64,000 bases of DNA from Alphaproteobacteria bacterium (GTDB lineage Bacteria; Pseudomonadota; Alphaproteobacteria; Paracaedibacterales; CAITNM01), in contig JAJTEE010000003.1 in NCBI GenBank assembly GCA_021298215.1, positions 1 through 64,000 of the forward strand, given 5' to 3'. Shown here piece by piece: positions 43,603 through 52,768 of the stretch (positions are counted from its first letter, which is position 1; each line of letters begins with the position of its first letter). The notes beneath the pieces are model-generated. The model searched no databases. It was not told the DNA's origin and saw only the letters and a list, made by a program, of their open reading frames with translations. A program made the translations under genes and the position numbers.

Positions 43603-44348
43603 GTAATCCCCCTTATAAAACAGCGAAACAGTTTGAACATACAGGCATCGTGCATGGCTTTTTTGGACGACAAGGCGGTGTGAGTAAAGGTATCTACGCA
43701 ACGCTAAATATCGGGTTTGATAAAGGTGATGACGACGTAAATATTGTTGAAAATAGAAAGCGCATTAGTAATGTAATGGGTATTGATCGTATGGTCACCC
43801 TTAGGCAAGTGCATAAAGCAGATGTGTTAATTGTGGATGCGTCTACCGAAAATGGCTATCAAAAGGATGCAATGGTTACCAAAACGCCAGGGCGTTTACT
43901 TGCCATTCAAACGGCAGATTGTGCGCCTGTTTTGCTAGTTGATCCTATTGCGCGTGTGGTAGGGGGAATTCACGCTGGATGGCGTAGTGCAGTAGCTGGT
44001 ATTATAAAAAACACAATAGAGGCAATGTGTTCATTAGGGGCGAAAAAGGAAAATATTATGGCTGTTATTGGTCCGTGTGTGCATCAAAAAAGCTATGAAG
44101 TAGGACAGGAAGTTTTTGATGAAGCTAACCGTGCTGAATTTTTTATTCCTTCTTCTAAATCTGGACATTATCTTTTTGATTTAGGTGGGTATGTTCAGCA
44201 GGATTTGAAAACTCAAGGCATTAAAGCTATTGAAATACTTCCTTTTGATACGTATGAGCTGGAAGAGGAATATTTTAGTTGCAGGCGCTCTGCTCATCGA
44301 GGAGAGTCTCTTTTTGGTAATCAATTATCAGTGATTGGATTGGCATAA
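43596..44348 (+). CDS. pgeF: peptidoglycan editing factor / laccase-domain purine nucleoside phosphorylase-like
   Basis: The 250-residue protein is YfiH/PgeF (multicopper-polyphenol-oxidase fold). The zinc-site residues are visible in RQVHKADV (His), QTADCAPVLLVD (Cys) and GGIHAGWR (His). In E. coli it corrects UDP-MurNAc-peptide errors; family members also have purine nucleoside phosphorylase activity. It overlaps midA by 7 bp, so lgt, midA and pgeF form one transcription unit. Confidence 0.93.
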   Translation: MVGNPPYKTAKQFEHTGIVHGFFGRQGGVSKGIYATLNIGFDKGDDDVNIVENRKRISNVMGIDRMVTLRQVHKADVLIVDASTENGYQKDAMVTKTPGRLLAIQTADCAPVLLVDPIARVVGGIHAGWRSAVAGIIKNTIEAMCSLGAKKENIMAVIGPCVHQKSYEVGQEVFDEANRAEFFIPSSKSGHYLFDLGGYVQQDLKTQGIKAIEILPFDTYELEEEYFSCRRSAHRGESLFGNQLSVIGLA

Positions 44349-44454
44349 GATTTTAATGTCAGAGATGATTTCCGCAGCTAAAACTTGATAATACATTGAA
44401 ATTCGAAACATAATATTATATATTCCTCATTTGCATTAATTAACTGATAATATT

Positions 44455-45402
44455 GTGTTATTCAAAGCTATAGTGTTGCTTTTCTTTTCTTCATCTTTTT
44501 ATCTGTGTTCCTCAACAAAATGGGGGTACGCGCCAGAAGAAGATGATCACGATAAGGCAATTGCTGGAATTATTGATACTGCTGGTTACACAGAGAAGAA
44601 AAGTTCAAGAATAGGGCTGCAAACATTACAAGAAATTGTAGAAAGAAATGATGCTGATTTTGATGAAATTATCACTTTACTAATTGAATATCGGGAAAAC
44701 GCGGAAGATCTCTTAGATTATATTTTTGATCAAAGGGTCGATATAAATACAAGAATAGACATCGTCAAATATCTTTTAAATGATTTTGCTTTTAAAAAAT
44801 ATTCTATGAAAATCGGAGATGCCAGTTTAGTGCTATTAGAAGAGCGGATAATAAGAGGGCAAACGAAAGCGGAAATTGCTGAGGCAATTTTGAGCAAAGC
44901 CCACATGGTTGAGTATCACGAGAGAGTAGCTCGGAATGGGGTGGATTTTATTAAAAATGCATCAGTTAACAGTGAAACAAAAGCACTCTTAACTCTGGAG
45001 ATTTTTCTTAGTAGAAATCTAGGCAATTACCACCCAATTGCTGAACGAAAGACGCTTGATAGTTGGGAAAAGCTTTTGATTGAAGGAGATCTTTCAGAAA
45101 AGTTGGACGTTGATGATTGGCAAGGAGCTCCTGAATCTAGAGAGTTATTTGAACTTCGAAAATCAGTTTTTTCTTTAACAAAAGAAGTAATAGCAGATAA
45201 TATTTTGAAAAATCCGTTGTTAGAAACATACCATGAAAAAGCTTTGGGGCACGCTAGTGAGAAACAAGTGAAGGCTTATAAAGCAAAGAAAAGAGATTTA
45301 GCCTACAAACAAGCTTTAGGGAAAGCGGCTCTGAAAAGAAAAAAAGAAGAACAAAATGGAATCAAAAGAGTGAGAAGAGTTCCAAGAAAATTAGACTGCT
45401 GA
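44455..45402 (+). CDS. exported helical-repeat protein with bipartite NLS-like tail
   Basis: The 315-residue product has a signal peptide (MLFKAIVLLFFSSSFYLCSS), then a helical region with repeating units of the type I..ILS....YHE.A (AEAILSKAHMVEYHERVA; TLEIFLSRNLGNYHP; KEVIADNILKNPLLETYHEKA). The C-terminus is basic: KRKK (294-297) then KRVRR (304-308), a bipartite NLS-like arrangement. It is a paralogue of the next gene. Start is GTG 44455. No catalytic motif is seen; the fold is probably a HEAT/TPR-like solenoid for protein or nucleic-acid binding. Confidence 0.7.
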   Translation: MLFKAIVLLFFSSSFYLCSSTKWGYAPEEDDHDKAIAGIIDTAGYTEKKSSRIGLQTLQEIVERNDADFDEIITLLIEYRENAEDLLDYIFDQRVDINTRIDIVKYLLNDFAFKKYSMKIGDASLVLLEERIIRGQTKAEIAEAILSKAHMVEYHERVARNGVDFIKNASVNSETKALLTLEIFLSRNLGNYHPIAERKTLDSWEKLLIEGDLSEKLDVDDWQGAPESRELFELRKSVFSLTKEVIADNILKNPLLETYHEKALGHASEKQVKAYKAKKRDLAYKQALGKAALKRKKEEQNGIKRVRRVPRKLDC

Positions 45403-45409
45403 TATTCCC

Positions 45410-46180
45410 ATGCGAACAATTCTTTTAAATAGTCTTTGTTTGTATTTTCTCTTGAATGCCTTCTGTTTAGCGATGGAAGGGCCAGTTCATCATCCAGATT
45501 ATTATGCAAGGATTACTGGTTATATTTTGGCTGATCAACATTTAGCGGTACATCATCATAAAAATGCAGTGCAAGCAATGGGTTACATTGAGGATTCAAG
45601 AGTTTCTCCGAGCATCAAAGCAAGTCTTATTAATCAGATTTTTCTTAAAAGTGAACTTGAAAAATTCCAGATGCCCGCAGCATCTGTGGGAATTACTCTT
45701 CTAGAGCAAGGAGTACTTGATAATCGTGATAAAGCAATGCTGGCATTACACTTTTTTACAAAGAGATCTTTAAAAAAATATTATCAGCACGAGGTTGCTA
45801 TAAAGGCGTGGAAAGAATTTTCATCTGATCTAAGCACATACTCTTCAATTTCTCTGGCAAAAGAAGTTATTGCTAGTACCATTTTAGAAAACGATAAATT
45901 TCGAAAGCATTATGAGCATGCCATTTTAGTTTGGAAAAATCTTAATTTGCACTCACGGGGATTTATGATTTGTAACATTTTGATAAACGATGATTTAGTT
46001 GCATACCATTCAGAAGCAGAGAAAACTCTTAGGCGTTTTTTCGCTGTTGATAGCGATGTGCCTTTTTATACAAAAAAGCGATTAGCAGAAATGATAGAAA
46101 ATACTCGAGGAAAAAGATTGAAAAATGCACGTACGATTGCTGCATCTTATTTAGCCTCTTTGCCTAAGATTAAGATTTAG
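45410..46180 (+). CDS. exported helical-repeat protein (paralogue of previous gene)
   Basis: The 256-residue product has a signal peptide (MRTILLNSLCLYFLLNAFCLA), and about five helical units (residues about 34-50, 70-94, 109-135, 149-176, 184-208), each with a pattern like LAKEVIASTILENDKFRKHYEHA. This matches KEVIADNILKNPLLETYHEKA in the upstream gene. It lies 7 bp after it. The C-terminus is basic (KKRLAEMIENTRGKRLKNAR). No known family recognised. Confidence 0.7.
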   Translation: MRTILLNSLCLYFLLNAFCLAMEGPVHHPDYYARITGYILADQHLAVHHHKNAVQAMGYIEDSRVSPSIKASLINQIFLKSELEKFQMPAASVGITLLEQGVLDNRDKAMLALHFFTKRSLKKYYQHEVAIKAWKEFSSDLSTYSSISLAKEVIASTILENDKFRKHYEHAILVWKNLNLHSRGFMICNILINDDLVAYHSEAEKTLRRFFAVDSDVPFYTKKRLAEMIENTRGKRLKNARTIAASYLASLPKIKI

Positions 46181-46405
46181 CAAGGGTAACAGGCTCTTCT
46201 TCTGAGCAAGCATTGAGAGCGGTAAAACGAAAAAGAACTCTTACCGAAAAAGAGGAATGTTCAAATTTTTAAATTCTTGTTTAGTGTGTATACGCTTAGC
46301 TAAGCATGAAGCTAAATAAAAGACTTTATTCATTTGTATTTTTATTAAAATTTTAAATTAATAATTTTTGTTTTTTTATAATATTTGATCTCCAATAATA
46401 AAATC

Positions 46406-46435
46406 TTGAATTTAATACTTGTTTTTTTCTATGAT
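46406..46435 (+). promoter_or_regulatory. possible sigma70-type promoter upstream of mipZ
   Basis: TTGAAT (46406-46411) and TATGAT (46430-46435), spaced 18 bp, lie 18 bp before the mipZ ATG. Sigma70-like, but weakly matched at -35. Confidence 0.3.
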
Positions 46436-46452
46436 GGAATGAGAGTCAAACA

Positions 46453-47292
46453 ATGGAACATCAAATGTCTGAAAATCATAGTCCTTATATCGTCGTGTTA
46501 GGTAATGAAAAAGGCGGAACAGGTAAGTCAACGGCTGCAATGCATATTATCACCTCACTTTTGCGTCAAGGATACAAGGTTGGAAGTATTGATGTGGACG
46601 CGCGGCAAGGAACGCTTTCTCGTTATGTAGAAAATAGGCGCTTACGCAGTGAAGCAAATCCTAGTGAGCACCTGCCTTTGCCCGAGCATTATCCCGTTTT
46701 TCGTTCGGAAAAATCTATTGTCGAAGAAGCGCAGGCAGAGGATGAAAAAAATTTCAAGGAAGCTCTGGAAAAATTAAAGAATAATGATTATATCGTGGTT
46801 GATACTCCGGGAAGTGATATGTATTTGTCGCGCTTGGCTCATAGTTTTGCCGATACGCTTATCACTCCTTTAAATGATAGTTTTATTGATTTGGATATGT
46901 TAGCACGCTTAAACCCAGAAACAATGGAAATTGTTCGTCCAAGCACTTATTCAGAAATGGTGTGGGAGCAAAAAAAGCAACGAGCGATACGTGGTGATCG
47001 TCGCGCTATTGACTGGATTGTACTGCGTAACCGTTTGAATGCGGTTAATTCGCGTAACAAAGAAGAAATGCGTAAAGCGCTAGAAACACTCTCAAAGCGT
47101 ATAGGGTTTCGCTTGGTAGCAGGATTTGGTGAACGTGTGATTTTCAGGGAGCTTTTTTTAAATGGCATTACCCTGCTTGATTTGCGCGAAGCAAGAATAG
47201 CGATGAATATATCCCATGTTGCTGCTCGCCAAGAGTTAAATCAGCTGCTAGAAATGATCCAGATTCCGAAACAAACAAAGAAAGTGGCCTAA
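46453..47292 (+). CDS. mipZ: division-plane positioning ATPase MipZ
   Basis: The 279-residue protein is a ParA/MinD-type ATPase with the deviant Walker A NEKGGTGKSTAAMH (about 18-31), Walker A' IDVDARQGTLSRY, and Walker B IVVDTPGSD. The region WIVLRNRLNAVNSRNKEEM and the GFGERVIFRELFLNG end are specific to the MipZ group of Alphaproteobacteria. It inhibits FtsZ away from midcell. It shares its last base with the galU start. Confidence 0.93.
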   Translation: MEHQMSENHSPYIVVLGNEKGGTGKSTAAMHIITSLLRQGYKVGSIDVDARQGTLSRYVENRRLRSEANPSEHLPLPEHYPVFRSEKSIVEEAQAEDEKNFKEALEKLKNNDYIVVDTPGSDMYLSRLAHSFADTLITPLNDSFIDLDMLARLNPETMEIVRPSTYSEMVWEQKKQRAIRGDRRAIDWIVLRNRLNAVNSRNKEEMRKALETLSKRIGFRLVAGFGERVIFRELFLNGITLLDLREARIAMNISHVAARQELNQLLEMIQIPKQTKKVA

Positions 47293-48170
47293 TGATTAAA
47301 ACTGCTGTTTTCCCCGTAGCTGGTCTTGGAAGCCGATTTTTACCGGCAACCAAAGCTATTCCAAAAGAAATGTTGGTGGTTGTTGATAAGCCACTTATCC
47401 AGTATGCAGTCGAAGAAGCAAAAGCAGCAGGGATTGAAAAATTTATTTTCATTACGTCTCAAGGAAAAGAGGCAATAGAAGATCATTTCGATAGCCACAG
47501 TGGGCTTGAGTCAATTTTACACGCTCGCGGAAAAAATGAAGACTTGGCAAAAATTCGCTCCATTCGTATTCCAGAAGGGCAAGCCCTGTTTGTGCGTCAG
47601 CATGAACCGTTAGGCTTAGGACATGCCGTATGGTGCGCGCGTCATTTTATTCAAGAAGATGCCTTTGCGCTGTTATTGGCAGACGATTTAATCCAGGCGA
47701 AAGTACCGTGTTTAAAACAAATGGTTGAGTCTTATAGTAAAGATGATGGCAACATGGTGGCGGTTATTGATGTTCCAAAAAATGAAGTGAATCGTTATGG
47801 TGTGCTGGATATAGGATCCCAAACGAATGCAAAAGTAAGTGCGAAGGCGGTGGTTGAAAAGCCAGATATTTCGGTTGCACCTTCAACTACGGCAATTATA
47901 GGTCGTTATATTTTAAGTACCTCAATCTTTGAGCCTCTTGGTTTCAAAAAAGCTGGAGCAGGTGGAGAAATTCAGTTAACCGATGGACTGCAGTCTATGC
48001 TAAAGGCAAATACGCCGTTGACAGGATTTCGCTTTCAAGGTGAGCGCTATGATTGCGGCACAAAAATAGGCTGGCTGCAGGCTAACCTTGCTCTGGCAGC
48101 AAGTGACCCAGAAGTTCGCCCGCACTTAGAGTCTGTGCTTCCGACGCTTAAAATGCCTTTATCGGCTTAG
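47292..48170 (+). CDS. galU: UTP--glucose-1-phosphate uridylyltransferase
   Basis: GalU makes UDP-glucose for envelope sugars. The 292-residue protein shows VFPVAGLGSRFLPATKAIPKEMLVVVDKPLIQYAVEEA (nucleotide-binding N-terminus), GLGHAVWCAR, LLADDLI and GEIQLTDGLQSML with KIGWLQANLA. It is transcribed with mipZ (1-bp overlap). The convergent minus-strand gene ends 10 bp away. Confidence 0.96.
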   Translation: MIKTAVFPVAGLGSRFLPATKAIPKEMLVVVDKPLIQYAVEEAKAAGIEKFIFITSQGKEAIEDHFDSHSGLESILHARGKNEDLAKIRSIRIPEGQALFVRQHEPLGLGHAVWCARHFIQEDAFALLLADDLIQAKVPCLKQMVESYSKDDGNMVAVIDVPKNEVNRYGVLDIGSQTNAKVSAKAVVEKPDISVAPSTTAIIGRYILSTSIFEPLGFKKAGAGGEIQLTDGLQSMLKANTPLTGFRFQGERYDCGTKIGWLQANLALAASDPEVRPHLESVLPTLKMPLSA

Positions 48171-48180
48171 AATTCTTATT

Positions 48181-48561
48181 TCAGCCTAAATCTGTTTGCA
48201 ATAAAGTTGTGACAGATCGAATTTGCTTGGCTAAAGATGCTTCTTCTTCCGGACTTAGGTATTTCACAAGATCTTTGATAAATCTTTCATGCGGGGTGCT
48301 TGTCGTGATAATGATTTTTTGCCTCTTCTGATTATAGAGTAGATGCAGAAGATATGTTGCGACTGCACCACTAATTTCTGGGCCTTCAAAATGAAAATCT
48401 TCACTGTAAAGGTCATCAATGATGACGACATTGTACGGATTAAGTTGTCTTGTATGATATGCTGGCATGCGGCCTAAAGGTGAAATACAAAAATTATGAT
48501 CATCCAGATATTGATACATTGCTCCCGCTTTTAAAAAGAGCACTCTTTTTTTGGCTTTCAA
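48181..48561 (-). CDS. AAA+ ATPase, C-terminal half (split by frameshift)
   Basis: The 126 residues carry the Walker B YNVVIIDDL and a sensor-1-like KIIITTSTP, the second half of a DnaA/DnaC-type ATPase. The first half, with Walker A, is the neighbouring ORF in the +1 frame (TTGA overlap at 48558-48561). A single base shift at TTTTTGAAAGCC would join them into one 254-residue protein: the last residues AAFSF continue as LKAKKRVLFL without break. It may be a frameshifted pseudogene, a homopolymer sequence error or programmed slippage. Confidence 0.7.
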   Translation of the reverse strand: MKAKKRVLFLKAGAMYQYLDDHNFCISPLGRMPAYHTRQLNPYNVVIIDDLYSEDFHFEGPEISGAVATYLLHLLYNQKRQKIIITTSTPHERFIKDLVKYLSPEEEASLAKQIRSVTTLLQTDLG

Positions 48562-48947
48562 AAAGAAAAAGCGGCCTCTCTTGCTAGATGTGTTTTCCCA
48601 CTGCCTTCGGGGCCATGTAAATAGAGTAATTGTGATCCATTATTTGTAAAAGGTTGACGCGTAAATTTTTGAAAAATCTCCAGAACCTTTTTATCTTTAA
48701 AATGCTGCGTTACGGAATTTTTGAAGCGTTTTTCTTCTAAAGTATCACCGTCAATTCCGCCAAGAAACCTCGTGCGCAATGAAATATTTCGTGTTGTTTG
48801 AGCAATAGGACGCTTGACAAAATCTACACCAAGACGTGGCAATAGATGAAGAGAGGCTCCATATATTTGATAGCAAAATAAGAAAAATAGACTAAGCTTA
48901 AGAAATATGCTTTTTGACAATGATCTTGGTGGGTTTGTAGATTTCAT
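48558..48947 (-). CDS. AAA+ ATPase, N-terminal half with signal peptide
   Basis: The 129 residues start with a basic region then a hydrophobic segment (SIFLKLSLFFLFCYQIYGAS), resembling a signal peptide or anchor. They end with the Walker A LYLHGPEGSGKTHLAREA. The reading frame stops at the TTTTTGA run, just after Walker A, and continues in the neighbouring frame. The fused product would look like an exported or membrane-anchored AAA+ ATPase, unusual because these act in the cytosol. Confidence 0.7.
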   Translation of the reverse strand: MKSTNPPRSLSKSIFLKLSLFFLFCYQIYGASLHLLPRLGVDFVKRPIAQTTRNISLRTRFLGGIDGDTLEEKRFKNSVTQHFKDKKVLEIFQKFTRQPFTNNGSQLLYLHGPEGSGKTHLAREAAFSF

Positions 48948-49039
48948 ATAAACTCCTAAGTATTATTTTGTTTGGCTTGCTTTTATTTATTGTTGGTAAG
49001 TCGTTGAAAAATTGTATCAAGAATGAAAGAAATTTTACA

Positions 49040-50389
49040 ATGCATACTCCAAATCCTGTCATTTTGCGCGAGTACGATATTCGGGGAACCTATGGAAAAA
49101 CGCTTTTTGAGACGGATGCGACGTGGCTAGGAGAGCGTTTTGGTAGTTTTCTATTTGCTAGTGGTGGCAGAAAAATTGTGCTTTGTCGCGATGGGCGTGA
49201 AAGTTCTCCAGCAATTCAGAAAGCTTTAAGTAAGGCATTAATAAATTGTGGTTTAGAAGTACTGGATATTGGGGTTGGACCCACACCAATGAGCTATTTT
49301 GCAGGGTATGAGTTGAACGCAGATGCGACCTTAATGATTACGGGATCTCATAATCCCAAAGATGATAATGGTATCAAAATCACGATAAATAATAAGCCCT
49401 TTTTTGGTGAGCAAATTCAACATCTTTTGCAGCAAGCCCCCCTAGAAAATACCGGTGGTTGTTATACTGAACGTTTAGATATTTTTGATGCGTATGTGAA
49501 GCGTGTGTTGAAGATTCATCAGTTTAAAAGGCCTTTAAGAATTGCGTGGGATGCTGGAAATGGGGTGGCGGGGCCAGCTGTTGAAGCATTTTGTAAAGAG
49601 TTACCTGAGCATTTTCATGTTCCTTTATTTACACAAATTGATGGCACTTTCCCGAATCATCATCCTGATCCGAGTGTTCCTAAAAACTTAAAAAGTCTTA
49701 TTCAAGCAGTGGAAGAAAATGCTTGCGATATAGGTTTTGCCTTTGATGGAGATGCTGATCGCATCGGTGTGGTTGATGCAAATGGCCGAATTATTGCGGG
49801 CGATGAACTGGTTGCTATTTTGGCAAAAGCTATTCTTCAAGAGGTAAAAGGTGGGACGATTATTGCGGATGTGAAATGTAGTAATCATACGTTTCAAGCT
49901 ATTACACACGCGGGTGGAAAAGCAGTGATGGAGCGTACTGGACACTCATGGATTAAGCAAGCAATGGCGAAAGAAAGTGCTATTTTTGCAGGTGAAATGA
50001 GTGGGCATATGTTTTTTAAACACAATTATTATGGTTTTGATGACGGATTATACGCAGCGGTTTTTTTACTAAATTACGTTCAAACCTTGCCGGAGAACTT
50101 TTCAAATTTTGTGGCTAAACTCCCTAAAACATATAGTACGCCGGAGATTCGTCTTGAATGTTCTGAAGAAGAAAAATTTAAAATCATTGATGATTTGAAA
50201 AGTAAGCTTAACCAAGCAGGAAAAATTTTTAATGATCTTGATGGTGTAAGAGTTGTCGAATCAAAAGGGTGGTGGTTAGTGCGTGCTTCTAATACGCAAA
50301 ATGCGCTTATCGTGCGCGCTGAAGGTGATACAGAGAACGATTTACAAGTAATACTTAACGAGCTTAAATCTTTTGGAATACAAATATGA
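49040..50389 (+). CDS. phosphomannomutase/phosphoglucomutase
   Basis: I take ATG 49040 (449 residues); the in-frame start at 48968 adds 24 residues. The alpha-D-phosphohexomutase signatures are REYDIRGTYGKTL, the catalytic-serine loop MITGSHNPKDDNGIK (about 97-111), FDGDADRIGVVDANG (metal loop) and the sugar-binding GEMSGHMFF. The C-terminal phosphate loop is VRAEGDTEN. It interconverts mannose or glucose 1- and 6-phosphates, feeding galU. Confidence 0.95.
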   Translation: MHTPNPVILREYDIRGTYGKTLFETDATWLGERFGSFLFASGGRKIVLCRDGRESSPAIQKALSKALINCGLEVLDIGVGPTPMSYFAGYELNADATLMITGSHNPKDDNGIKITINNKPFFGEQIQHLLQQAPLENTGGCYTERLDIFDAYVKRVLKIHQFKRPLRIAWDAGNGVAGPAVEAFCKELPEHFHVPLFTQIDGTFPNHHPDPSVPKNLKSLIQAVEENACDIGFAFDGDADRIGVVDANGRIIAGDELVAILAKAILQEVKGGTIIADVKCSNHTFQAITHAGGKAVMERTGHSWIKQAMAKESAIFAGEMSGHMFFKHNYYGFDDGLYAAVFLLNYVQTLPENFSNFVAKLPKTYSTPEIRLECSEEEKFKIIDDLKSKLNQAGKIFNDLDGVRVVESKGWWLVRASNTQNALIVRAEGDTENDLQVILNELKSFGIQI

Positions 50390-50797
50390 TTAATGTGTGG
50401 TTGGTTGTTCCATGGAAAGGCCAGCCCAAAAATCTTCCATTGCTTTTAGATTCGTTATTGTTTTCTCATAAAGATCTTTATTGCGCTTTATGATGTACTG
50501 GTTAATAAGGGAATGTAAGTTCTCAAAATGCTGTTGCAGTTCTTTTAATCCCTTTTCAAGTTCAGCATTATTTTTATTTTTTTCAATAGTTTGAGAGATA
50601 TATCCTTCCATGATATTTGCAAGAGCAATCGATTTATAAACAGCTTTTTCGCCTGTTTCAATACTTGCTGCTAATTTGTAACTTCTAAAATGGCGTTCGC
50701 TTTCTTGTAATTTCATGTTTATATCTTTAACGATTAGTGCAATCTGTTGATTAACAGCTAGGCCTTGTATAGATGTTTTTTTATATCGACTGTACAT
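50390..50797 (-). CDS. fliS: flagellin chaperone FliS
   Basis: The 135-residue helical protein has the FliS start (YSRYKKTSIQGLAVNQQIALIVKDINMKL), a central LANIMEGYISQ, and FENLHSLINQYIIK. FliS binds flagellin C-termini before export. It is 13 bp downstream of fliD on the same strand, the usual order. The call rests on this context and the helical profile. Confidence 0.85.
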   Translation of the reverse strand: MYSRYKKTSIQGLAVNQQIALIVKDINMKLQESERHFRSYKLAASIETGEKAVYKSIALANIMEGYISQTIEKNKNNAELEKGLKELQQHFENLHSLINQYIIKRNKDLYEKTITNLKAMEDFWAGLSMEQPTTH

Positions 50798-50810
50798 AAT
50801 CTAAATCCTA

Positions 50811-52688
50811 CTAATGTCTATTATTACTCATCGCCGTCATCATGCTATCTAGTTGTCTTGAAAAATCGGCATAACGTGATTTCATGGCATCATAACGAGC
50901 GGCTTGGGCTATCCATTTTTTTTCTTCTCTGTCCGCTTTTTTTTCAATTTCTTTTACTCTTTTTTCTAGTTTTTCATTCTTTTTTGTAATTGTTTTAACG
51001 GCGGTTTCGAAATCACCACTGGGAGTTAATTCTCCTGTTTTCTTATCTCTGGTCTCCTTTTGGAGACTTTGAGCGCATGATCTTGCCGCAGTTAGTGCCA
51101 GCCCTTGTGTTGCGGTCATTGAAAAAGTAACTGGACTTTCTTCTGGAACAGGTGCGCCTTTATAGTCAATCGTAATTTTCTCAAAAATGCTACCTTTTGG
51201 TCCAACTAGACGAGAAATTGTTGTTTGTTCTATGTCGCCAGAGTCATGTCCTGCGCATTGAAATCGTGCATAAGATTTCCCATCCTTAGTACTAAGGGTG
51301 ATTTTAATGGGTTTCCCTGCAATTGATGGATCAAGATTCGTTCCAAGATCTGCAACATGAAAATTTGTATTTGTCGTTGTTGCGTAATTTCCAAATAATT
51401 TTCTAACTTTTTCAAAATTATTGGTGATTGCTGATAAGATTTTTTGTTTGTCGGTTATGGTAAAAGTGCCTGTCTGAAAACCTGTGGCTGCGGCATCTCT
51501 TACGATGCCTATATCTTTACAAGATTTGTAATCACCGTCTTTAGCGCCTAATTTGCTCTCATTGTTACCGCCCACAAACATGAAATTGGCAATGGCTGAT
51601 AACTGTTTATCAAGAGCTCTAATCAGGGGAATACGAAACATCAATGCTTCTGGATCCAGAGGATTATGATCTTCGTCTTCCATGAGATTTCTATTTAAAA
51701 TTTCGCGAATTTCGTTAAAGTGCACGAAAAAGGCCACAATTTTTTCACAAGCTTCGCCTGTATTATTGCTAATGTTAATATTAATATCATCGTATGTGCC
51801 ACTACTATTTTTACTAGGATTCAGAAGTTTAATAGTTACGCCGGGCATTAAATCTTCAACAATGTTTGTATCAAATGTGTACTCTTTAGTTACTACGCCA
51901 TGTGCGCCATCAACAATATCGCATTCTACCTTAGCTTTTAATTTGCCTATGTCTGTGGGATCTGTGCTAATGCCAAAGTATGTACTTAAAATTGCAGCAT
52001 CGTCCACAAAAGTTATAGGTTTTGCAAGTTCACTTCCATTTAATATGAGATAAAACTGATTGCCATTTTGTTTAAAACTAGCTTGTATATCTGAATTCGA
52101 GTTATTAATGGCCGAAGTAATAGAGTAAAGACTGTCCGATGGAGCAATTGTAATAAGCTCACCACCATTTATTTGAAAGCTTCCGGAAAGGCCTAAAGCT
52201 TCAGTGCTAGAGGTAATAGCAATATCATCTAATTTTTTAACAGTGTTAGTGGTGATGCGGGAATCTACCGATGCTATTTGTAGGACTCGTATCGATATTC
52301 CGTTGTTTGTTGCCTGTGCAGCGCTTTGATCAATGGTGACATCCACATACGAGGTTGCTGGTTTTCCAAAGCGTGTGACAGAAGCTTGGAGGTTTCTAAA
52401 ACTATTTTCAATGCCTGTGGCATCATCGAGGCGATTACTTAAAGCAATAGCATCAGCTTGTAATGCTTGGACTTTTGCTTGCAAAGCACTAATAGCTGGG
52501 AGAACTTTTGATTTATTTTTATCGATGATCTCGGTTTGTTTTTGTGCAGACGCAAGCGTGGCTTCTTTGATTTTTGTACCAGTATCCTGCATATCGAGGC
52601 CGCCAGTATTCAATCCAATGCGGGTAGGTTTTTTACCGCTTGGATCGACATGTGCTCTTCCCATAGTGACTTCACCGGGCCCTGGCAT
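50811..52688 (-). CDS. fliD: flagellar hook-associated protein 2 (filament cap)
   Basis: The 625-residue protein has FliD architecture: N-terminal Thr/Gly-rich start and D0/D1 helices (LASAQKQTEIIDKNKSKVLPAISALQAKVQALQ), beta-rich D2/D3 domains (for example ISIRVLQIASVDSRITT, FQINGGELITI, FKQNGNQFYLIL), and C-terminal heptad helices (KKNEKLEKRVKEIEKKADREEKKWIAQAARYDAM). It is secreted by the flagellar export system and has no signal peptide. Together with fliS it forms a two-gene unit. Confidence 0.92.
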   Translation of the reverse strand: MPGPGEVTMGRAHVDPSGKKPTRIGLNTGGLDMQDTGTKIKEATLASAQKQTEIIDKNKSKVLPAISALQAKVQALQADAIALSNRLDDATGIENSFRNLQASVTRFGKPATSYVDVTIDQSAAQATNNGISIRVLQIASVDSRITTNTVKKLDDIAITSSTEALGLSGSFQINGGELITIAPSDSLYSITSAINNSNSDIQASFKQNGNQFYLILNGSELAKPITFVDDAAILSTYFGISTDPTDIGKLKAKVECDIVDGAHGVVTKEYTFDTNIVEDLMPGVTIKLLNPSKNSSGTYDDININISNNTGEACEKIVAFFVHFNEIREILNRNLMEDEDHNPLDPEALMFRIPLIRALDKQLSAIANFMFVGGNNESKLGAKDGDYKSCKDIGIVRDAAATGFQTGTFTITDKQKILSAITNNFEKVRKLFGNYATTTNTNFHVADLGTNLDPSIAGKPIKITLSTKDGKSYARFQCAGHDSGDIEQTTISRLVGPKGSIFEKITIDYKGAPVPEESPVTFSMTATQGLALTAARSCAQSLQKETRDKKTGELTPSGDFETAVKTITKKNEKLEKRVKEIEKKADREEKKWIAQAARYDAMKSRYADFSRQLDSMMTAMSNNRH

Positions 52689-52768
52689 TTAGCCACCTCG
52701 TGTTACTATATAGTTATATTTTTTTTATACAAGAATCATGCCAGAGGGGAGGACGCAAAATGATTAAA

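Noticed and set aside
46294..46305. 12-bp palindrome GCTTAGCTAAGC in the mipZ upstream region
   Set aside because: Short, single copy and not placed at a promoter element; a chance palindrome is likely.
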